This document shows, piece after piece, positions 38,341-64,000 of a stretch of DNA of 64,000 nucleotides. How positions within the stretch are numbered: position 1 is the stretch's first letter; every line of letters begins with the position of its first letter. Both the position numbers and the translations under genes were made by a program. The stretch is from Lineus longissimus (taxonomy: Eukaryota > Nemertea > Pilidiophora > Heteronemertea > Lineidae): assembly GCF_910592395.1 (NCBI RefSeq), contig NC_088311.1, forward strand, positions 7,380,501 through 7,444,500, read 5' to 3'. The notes beneath the pieces were generated by a model that saw only the letters and a list, made by a program, of their open reading frames with translations, was not told the DNA's origin and did not search any database.

Positions 38341-41300
38341 ACTCAACTCCTAACAAGCCATGACGATCTCGCTAAATGACTATACACTTCAGTCTTGCCA
38401 CTATTCTGGATAGAAGTATTGTGGCGGTCCTCTGCACAACGATTACAGTAAATAACTGCAGTACTGCATAGCTCTGGTGGTAGAATCTGTTTAACCCATC
38501 AATGGCTCCACCTGAATGTGACTACCCCTCCCCTTGATTTGAAACCCGTCCTTCAAAGATGGGTCTGAAAAAGCCCATCCTCTGAAGACTGCACTGGAAC
38601 AACCTGTCCTCATCACCTACAGCCACTAAATGTGACAAGACCACTGACTGAAAGATTGCTCCATGTCCCACTCCTCAACTGCCACCAGAATGTCAGACGG
38701 CAAGTATGAGTGGGTCTTGAATGGTAAATGAGAGGGGCAAGCTCAGGGGACAGTGGCCAACTGAGTATGACCAAATCCAACTGGAAAGAGCTGGTGTTCT
38801 TCCAAAATAAGAGTAGAGATAAGATACAACACAGAAAGGTCACAATCCTGTCTCATCGATTCTTGCTGTCTGGGATCTGAACAGCCCACCGATTTTAAGA
38901 CTGCTCTGGAACAACCTGCCAAGACACTAAGAAATACCAATAATTTGTTTAGAACAAGGGCTTTTCATGTATGCAGGCTGTCAACTCAGTTCCGTACTAT
39001 TTTAACAGGAATTTAAGGAAGTATTTCATACTTATCTCCTTTGATTCTTTACCAATGATCATGGGACGGGCAATACTTGTTGACCTACGACGCCCTTTTA
39101 AGAAGTTCACATGCGTTGTAACATCCTGTTATCATATCCAAGTGACAACCATACCAACCATTTGCCTAAAAGTAAAATAAAACCACTTCATTGATCGCGA
39201 TAACAATGTATGTAACTAGTTCTGTGACCACGTTTTGAGATACCAATTCTCAGGACAACTGCTCTGGGAGATTTGATGCAATCCAAACTGTCCATATATC
39301 TCAAAAAGGGTCAAGAGGTATGCCAATGTGTGTAACTTGGAAGAAGGATCGCATATTTTGGTGAGGCTTTATCGTTTGGATAATTGTAATATTAAATGCT
39401 CATCAGTAGACAATGTTGATGACCACGACTTCAAATTATCATGCCACCATGATTGAAATAGTTGGTGAAGGGGGTCAGTCATCAACAGGTACCACAAGCA
39501 AGCATGCATCATGAACGAGCACCATCAGCATCCCTCACACGTGATCACCATTGGCAAAAGAGAAAGTAAGGAAAAGTTAGGAATATAGGCCAAAAACTTC
39601 AAGTTGAATTTTTCAAAGCATTTTTAGGAAAATTATCAGGCCTTGACAGCCCGAGTATGCTGTATCTTAAGCCAATGCCAGACAATGGAGAGTTAGTTTT
39701 AATTGAGCACATTTTCATAGTCCTTATCATACATGTAGGTAGGAAAGGACTGATTGCAGCTGTGGGATGTCATTTGACTACCGTAGCTGCCTCACACAGT
39801 TATCATTAATTTTCAATAATCATAGGTAGGCCCATCCAGTGTAATCAGAAACAGAGTCCAGTGGATTTTTTGAGTGCGTAAGTGCGATACAGCATGCCAT
39901 GCAGTGTGGTTTTAGGGGGTGGGGAATGAGGAAATTCAGAAGTGAGGACGTTTTCCAATGGTGATCCGTAAATAGAACTCGATGGGTGCAGTCGCCCCAT
40001 GGCAGTTCAAAGAACTTTTTAAGGCTCGTGAGGACAAGTGTAGCAGCGTGTAGGTTGGCATAAAGATGGTGTTCTGTGCAAATTGCTGCCAACAGTGAAG
40101 ACATTCCTGAAGGTATACTCGGGTGCAAAGTGAGTGAGAACCTTTTCAAACTCAATTACCTTATCCATGAACCAAGAACCAACAAGAGAGAAAAATACTT
40201 CAATTTCACAATCACATTTATTACCATCAAAATTTCACAATAATTATATCTGAATTAATGAATCATTGTAAACAAATTTATAATTGTCTCTTTTTTTAAT
40301 AAATATAGAACTGATTCTTCGGCTTCAGTTCAGGAAATACTACAAAATCAGGAAATCATCATAGCGCATTTCAAGTACCGGTAAAAATAGCCCCCCCCCC
40401 TTGTGGTTGCATAGACCAACACACATTTGTTTCAAAAACTGAGGGCTTACTGCACACAGTAGCAGGGACACACATTAAATTAATCTGGAACATTTCAGAG
40501 GACCCAGAACACATTCCTTATTCATCCACTACACTCACCACAAAAATAAAATTGCCTGTGAAAATAAATTGCCTGTGAAAATCTATTGGTTTACAGTAAT
40601 GCATGTTCAACATGATTGACATACATATGTAGTTTACTATACAAAGGGATACTAACAGTTAATTTTAACTTATATTTGTTAAAATTGCCATCAAGTAGAC
40701 ATCCATGTCAGGTTGAACTTCACATATTGTGAAACCTCAACAAAACACATTGTCACTGAGATGGTGATCTGTAATTTGAGCCCTATGGCAATAATACTGG
40801 AACACTGAACAGCGAGCAATGGGAAATTAAAGGGGAGTTCCGCCAAGTAAAAAAATCATCGTAGTAGTACATAAAGATTACTTTTTCGTTTTATCTATAC
40901 ATCTCATAAACATAACAAATAAAATAAGAAAATCAACCAAACCTAAAAATACCAAGTGAATCGGTGATGACTCACTACAAAACCCATACCAGATACTACC
41001 AGGCCCACACGCCCATCCCAAACCTAATAATCCTTTACAAGAAGATCACAATGGTCAATCAACTTGAATGCACCAGTTTTGGAATCCTTCGTCTAAGATA
41101 TTTTAAAGGGAGGAAGTACTAAATCAGTTCCTTCCACCCTTTCATTCCATCTTCCATGAGCAAGACCCGACAGGTCTATTGTCACTGGTAGCCGACACAT
41201 TCAATTTAATAAACCAGGGTGAAGATTATCAGCAATGAGACCTGAAGACTTTCATCTTGAAAACTAAGGACATCACTAATTACAAATTACAGCACATCTT

Positions 41301-41545
41301 TAAGGCTCATCCCTAATGAGTAACTTTTTTTGCAAATTTCTGAAGATTATTTCTTCTCAGCTTAAGACATTTTCAATCCTCATGCAAACATTTTGTCAAA
41401 ATGCTCCTCGTCCTATACCTTTTTACATTCACCTAGTTTTCATGATGAAAGCCCACATCTTTCTGACTAAGTGACATCCACATATACATGTGACAACAGC
41501 AGATACATTAGAAAAACAAGACCTTAATGTAACACCTATACACTA

Positions 41546-41598
41546 ACCTTGTTCCCAAGGGGTCATACGCTTTGATGACCCCCTTGGGAACAAGGTAG
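41546..41598. repeat. Hairpin with about 21-bp arms
   Basis: CCTTGTTCCCAAGGGGTCAT and ATGACCCCCTTGGGAACAAG are complementary except for one extra base, with a loop of about 8 nt (ACGCTTTG). Origin unknown. Confidence 0.85.
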
Positions 41599-42890
41599 CT
41601 ACAAAACATGCGTGACACAACAAAGTACACTCATGTGTACACATTAGGCCCTCTTGACAAAATATCAAAATTGTACAGAGGAGACAAATTGCAGCGTTCA
41701 TTCAAATATCATACAAAGTAATAAATTTTGTACTTAATATGTTCAGCTTGAAAAAATTATCGAAGTCACAGATACCGGCCTGTTGCAATGAAAATAGCCA
41801 CCACCGAACTCTGTTCTGTGCATTAGGGAATATACACGGTATAAACACACATAGTTCACATACAGTAGAAAAGACTATCGTTTTCCACGACACTTTGGAC
41901 ATTACCAAACAAAAAAGTTTCGCAAGTAGAAAAGAACATCTCGTCAATACAAATGAATGTAGTGTAAACCTGAATAAAAAAGGTGGCGACGTTTGAAAAC
42001 CGTTGTTGAGAAGACAGGAATTGTTTCAAGATATTGACAGCGGTCAGCAGGGGAACTATAGTGGCTCAATCAAACAGCAAGGAACACAACTGGGTTTCCC
42101 ATCTGAACTATACGCAGCAACAACCCATGGACTGCTCAAGAAAAATACACTACAAATTTAAGATAGATTATTTGGGTTATATTGGGCATAAAATGTCACT
42201 TTTGATTCAACTGGCTGAGATCAATGCAGTGGAAATGTGCTTTAGATAAAACGTTGAGATAAGAGGAACACCACAGGCCCAACATGATTGATGCAGAAAT
42301 TTTCTTGGGCACTGTTCATCATGAATTTTTCTGACCAGATACTTTTAACAATAAAAAATCTGCTTTCATATCTCTGACAATTTTATGTATGATGTACGGA
42401 GATTTTTGAAAAGGCCATAAGCAAAAAAAATATACAAATACATCAAACAGGATTGCTATTGTTTTTATTTACCTATAAATAAATATTCTTGCTTCCATAA
42501 ATATCTCTGATAATTTAGGCTCATTCTCAACAAAATGACAAACATTGATGTACCTTTTATTAGCACAAACATACATTTTTTAGACTTCTCTTTATAGATA
42601 TTACTGTTTCTGTATTGAGGTAGTTTGTAAATTGGCGGCATCAAGGCATAATGTTTTATAACGTTGTGGAGTATTTCTCAATGAGATGACGGACAACACG
42701 GTCTAAATCTTAGATGTCTAGTTCAATATTGAACATGTGTTTAGGAAATGCAATGGATTTTAATTTTTGGCCAGATGCCAATCAAACTGCAAGCAGTCAC
42801 AACTGTACATATTACCAATATAAGAAATGAAATCGACACAAGAAATTTTAAGTACCATGTAACACACATTGTGTACCACAGACATTGTAA

Positions 42891-42910
42891 CCCCCCCCCC
42901 CCCCCCCCCC
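42891..42910 (+). repeat. Poly-C run, 20 nt
   Basis: Twenty C in a row; length is likely polymorphic and prone to sequencing error. Confidence 0.95.
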
Positions 42911-45900
42911 ATATTTTCGTGGGAATTTCACCAATTAATAATTTGTGTTTTATTTTCTAATTACCGAACCGTTCCAGTGCAAACTGGAACTGGAAATATC
43001 ACTGAAATGTTAACTGCTGCATTTTCTGTGTGAAATCAGCAAACATCCGAGAGCCATTTTCTTGTGAAATAGACTTTAGTGTCAATATACATCAAGTTTC
43101 CAGTAAATGCATTTACTAGGTTTAATTCATCCTACCCATCGCATAGTTCTGTTCAGGTCAACTCGATTCCAGCTAATACCAGCAAGACCTAATAACCATT
43201 TCCTTATTAGCAATTGCCAAGTTACCCAGAACACGACTTCATTGGAAAAGAACTGGCCAATAATTCGGACCGCTCATTCAAGTTTTTCCCTCTGTGGAAA
43301 CAATTCAAGAAACAACCAGGCATAACCTAGGACAAATAAACTAAATCTAGACCAATAAGACACTGTAGACAAATAAATCATCTATCTCTCAAAGACTGAA
43401 GAAAAAATCTTTAGAAATTCTTTGATACTTGTTTCTAAAGACAAAATGCACCACGTCTCAACTTGGTATTTTGCCTCTTCTTTGCTCAGCACCCTGGGGA
43501 GCACTGTTGTGGGGAAACCAGAGGTCTGCCTTTAGTGTTTCCAACATTATGTCAGATATGATGTTGATCCCATAACCCGGCGCGAAGTTCTTCCAGTCCA
43601 CTAAAAGAGGTGCTCATCTGTGAATTCAAACAATATTCTTGAATGTTGTGAAAAATGACTTTTCTTTATCCAGATTGCACAGTTTTCAGAGGTTTTTTTC
43701 TGCCTTCAGTCTATGATAGATTGATGAGTTTGAGGCAATGCTGGCATTAGAATAGACATACACAAGTACATACTACACGATACATGTGTCCTCGGAATCC
43801 ACACTTCACCAGCAAAAGTATGAACAGCACCAGAACAGAAGACTTAAATGACATATTGATGATCTTTGGTATTTGCAAACCGTAATATATAAATAATAAT
43901 TAACACAAACATGGCGACAACTTCTGTTGGCCAATGGCACCTTCAAAAATAAGTTCACTTTGAACAGGCTTTCTAAAGAAAAAGAACAGCATTTTGCAAA
44001 ATGATGCGTCTGATCTACTATATGTGAAAAGTGGCCAACATGTGAAGAAAATCGGTCACTCGTTTGCCACACGCATAAATTCAGACTGGAAATTTCAAAT
44101 GCAAAAGTGTGATTTTTCTACGAAAATAGTGCCCGCACCTGGGCAGCACAAATCAGACTAGTTCAAAATCCTTCCACTAGGGGGTATTCATCAGAAGCAC
44201 TAGTGAAGGGACAAAGAACCAGTCTAAGCACAAACGCATAGAATCAGTCATCGACCCCTTGAATAATACTGTCATTTATTTGTATTCATATTACTGTAGT
44301 CATCACCACATACCACACAACCTCATACTGTTGGGCATGATACCCAGGGAAACCATCTCAAGTTGGGTTCAGGGAGTAATGCATAACTTTAGAGCAGATC
44401 AAACTCTGAATAAACAGTAAATGCTTTCAGAGGAGAACACTTATCTTCAGAAAGAATTTGAGGCAAAAACCTCAAATATGTAGCGTACTATTTACATGTA
44501 CTTTTAGATAGATTATCATGGAAACTTCTTCTCAGACCTTAAATTCACTTATTGTCTAAGGATTAAGATTAGCAGTTTATAGAGGCTGTATTCAACTGGC
44601 TTATAACCCCACACATCCTTGTGGATCATGAGTTCAGGACTGTATCACACAGATTTACCTGGTTCTTCCCAGGTTCGATATGAAAATAGTCTGTGCTTGA
44701 TTAAGTACGGGTGAGCACTGCTTGGTGTACCAAGATGTACATAGACTGTCTGACAGGTGGACTTGGAGTACATCTGCAGGTATAGGAAGATGGATACTGC
44801 TTTTAAAAACTGTTAGGAAGTATCAACCAAATGATAAGAATATTCCTGACAGTGTAAATTTTTAGGGCAAGATGACGCAAATGTTGATACCAGGCAGTTT
44901 TTGCAATTTTCTCATGTAAGACATCTGCATCTGGGTCAGTGCATGCCAGTGCTAATGACCGCCAATACAAGGTTTGTATAACTGTCTCACATAATATACT
45001 TAAAGGTGTGAATATGATTATCAAGAAAAAATACACCCCCTTAAAGCACACGTCATCAAGACCACCAATCAAGTTCGAATTCCAGAAAGTTTATCAAAGT
45101 TGTTCTGGAACTTTATAGGCCTACTATTACTGGATTATATAATATTTCCAGGAAAAAATATTTCTCTGAAAAAAAGTATTCTCTTCCTGAATGCATTGAA
45201 ATATTTGCAAATTTATCTTGGGCGAGATATGCCCCACCACAGACTTCCAAGATAAATTGTGCAGAAGCCTTGAGCGGCGCGAGTGACTAGATTAGAACAT
45301 GGTTTGACTCCACAACACTATCATGATAGTCTGTAAGCTGCCAAATATATTCAAATATGTGGCGGCTTATACAGTAATAGGTTTGACTGCTTCTTGTAAC
45401 CAGATTCATTCATATACATTGACAGCAGACCTCATTTTTAATCAAATTTGCAATGATGATGTCCAGATTTCAAGTGCCATATTACGGAAAAGTGGAAAAC
45501 TTGTGGCGATCTTATGATATTTGACCCACTTTTAAAGCTGAAATTGACTATTGGTACCGTAAAACCTCTTATTTGGGTGGGACTTTATTCATTGCTTTTC
45601 TTTTTCTCATATGGTGTCTTTACAAAAGTCCCAAGTAAATGTCTTTAGATAGCAGTACCAGAAAATCCACAGAAGAGTAATGGATATTTCTTCCATTCTT
45701 CCCCAAACCATTCCGCTTAGCGACTGCAGCTGAATAAAAAACTGCTACTTGGAAGTTGGCGATGGAATACAGCAGTTCCAATACAATAGTTTCTATAGCA
45801 TTTACTGTTGTACGTAATTATGGACTAGTACATGAAGCTCAGCAACAGGGCCTGAGAAGTGATGATCTACGTCACTTTATTTAAAGGGGGACAACAGGAA

Positions 45901-46569
45901 GGAGCTAGGGGGCCAAACTTGTTTTCTTCAGGTGACAACAGGTTTTGTTTCATTCACTGACAATTTTAGTCTTCATACAGCATAAATAGTTTCGATGTAC
46001 TGTGAAATAAAGAGACTTCTAACCACATCTTCCAATAACTTTATATGACCACCCTGGCTCCTGCCTATAGTTCCCCTTTACTAGAACATTGGCCATTATT
46101 TTTAATGCACACCATATCTTGCCTAATTGCTCTACATCGCATCATCTCATTGTTGAAATATTCTGGTCGCATAGTTCCCTGCTTTACATTCCGTCAAACT
46201 GAATTATTGACGTCACTATAACACTTACAGGATTGAGGATATTTTCTCAAAACATGACCGAGTCGATTTACTCTAGTTTACATAGCAAGAACTGCCTATA
46301 AGTTTTATATTCAGAAGCAAGTAAGAAATAAGAAATTAAGAGGTTTCCGGAATGTATACCCAATCCTGCAGCAGTTATAAACATGACATCGCATTGCACT
46401 GAGGTGTATCAATCTGCAGCATCGCCCGACGTCTGACACATTGCTCCAATCTGGTACTAGTCTCCGCATCGGCAGACGGCAGTCGTCAGGAGTGCAAACA
46501 TCCCAAACTGTTTGTGAGGTATGACTGGTTAGATGATCTGCTCTGACTGCCCATGAAGAGGAGTAACCC

Positions 46570-64000
<17,431 letters not shown>

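Larger units (their letters stand above)
38350..46569 (-). other. 8-kb region without coding signal, probably partly ZSWIM 3'UTR
   Basis: No exon or RNA gene was recognised on either strand. It holds poly-C runs at 40391-40400 and 42891-42910 (20 C) and a hairpin at 41546-41598. Minus-strand AATAAA sites include 45876-45881, 45594-45599 and 40217-40222. ZSWIM5/6 transcripts in other animals have long 3'UTRs, so much of this may be transcribed from the minus strand. Confidence 0.5.

Overview
The window is nuclear DNA of an animal. Every gene is split by GT-AG introns, introns and flanks are AT-rich with scattered repeats, and the protein families are bilaterian. The source is probably a marine invertebrate, either a lophotrochozoan or a non-vertebrate deuterostome; the sequence alone does not settle which. 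No bacterial, viral or plasmid features were seen. Exon borders come from reading splice sites by eye and requiring the frame to stay open across every junction. In all five genes the summed exon lengths stay in frame.

Layout. (1) 1903-22183, plus strand: the 3' end of a spectraplakin gene (MACF1/dystonin/Shot family), with spectrin repeats, two EF-hands, the GAS2-related microtubule-binding domain and a Ser/Arg-rich tail with EB1-binding S/TxIP motifs, then a possible 3-kb 3'UTR. (2) 25240-27400: a repeat island with a long perfect hairpin, a tRNA-derived SINE and a composite direct/inverted repeat. (3) 27639-30171, minus: a complete seven-exon hydroxypyruvate isomerase gene (HYI). (4) 31490-32120: a minisatellite and a G run. 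(5) 32256-34630, minus: a complete four-exon GPR157-like seven-transmembrane receptor. (6) 35435-37689, plus: a complete eight-exon gene for RNA polymerase subunit RPB5 (POLR2E), head to head with the receptor. (7) 37690-46569: about 9 kb without recognisable coding sequence; its right part is probably the 3'UTR of the next gene. (8) 46570-54022, minus: twelve 3' exons of a ZSWIM5/6-type gene. (9) 54023-64000: no exon recognised, probably its upstream intron.

The genes have unrelated jobs: cytoskeletal cross-linking, small-carbon metabolism, ciliary or neural signalling, transcription, and a probable ubiquitin-ligase adaptor. They are not a functional cluster. Their grouping does recall human 1p34-36 (MACF1, HYI, ZSWIM5, GPR157) and 19p13 (POLR2E, ZSWIM4), which suggests retained ancestral linkage. 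No new multi-gene system was found. The most interesting signals are frame-preserving candidate microexons in the spectraplakin tail, a cluster of five X-box-like palindromes in one intron, and the near-perfect hairpin at 25240-25346.
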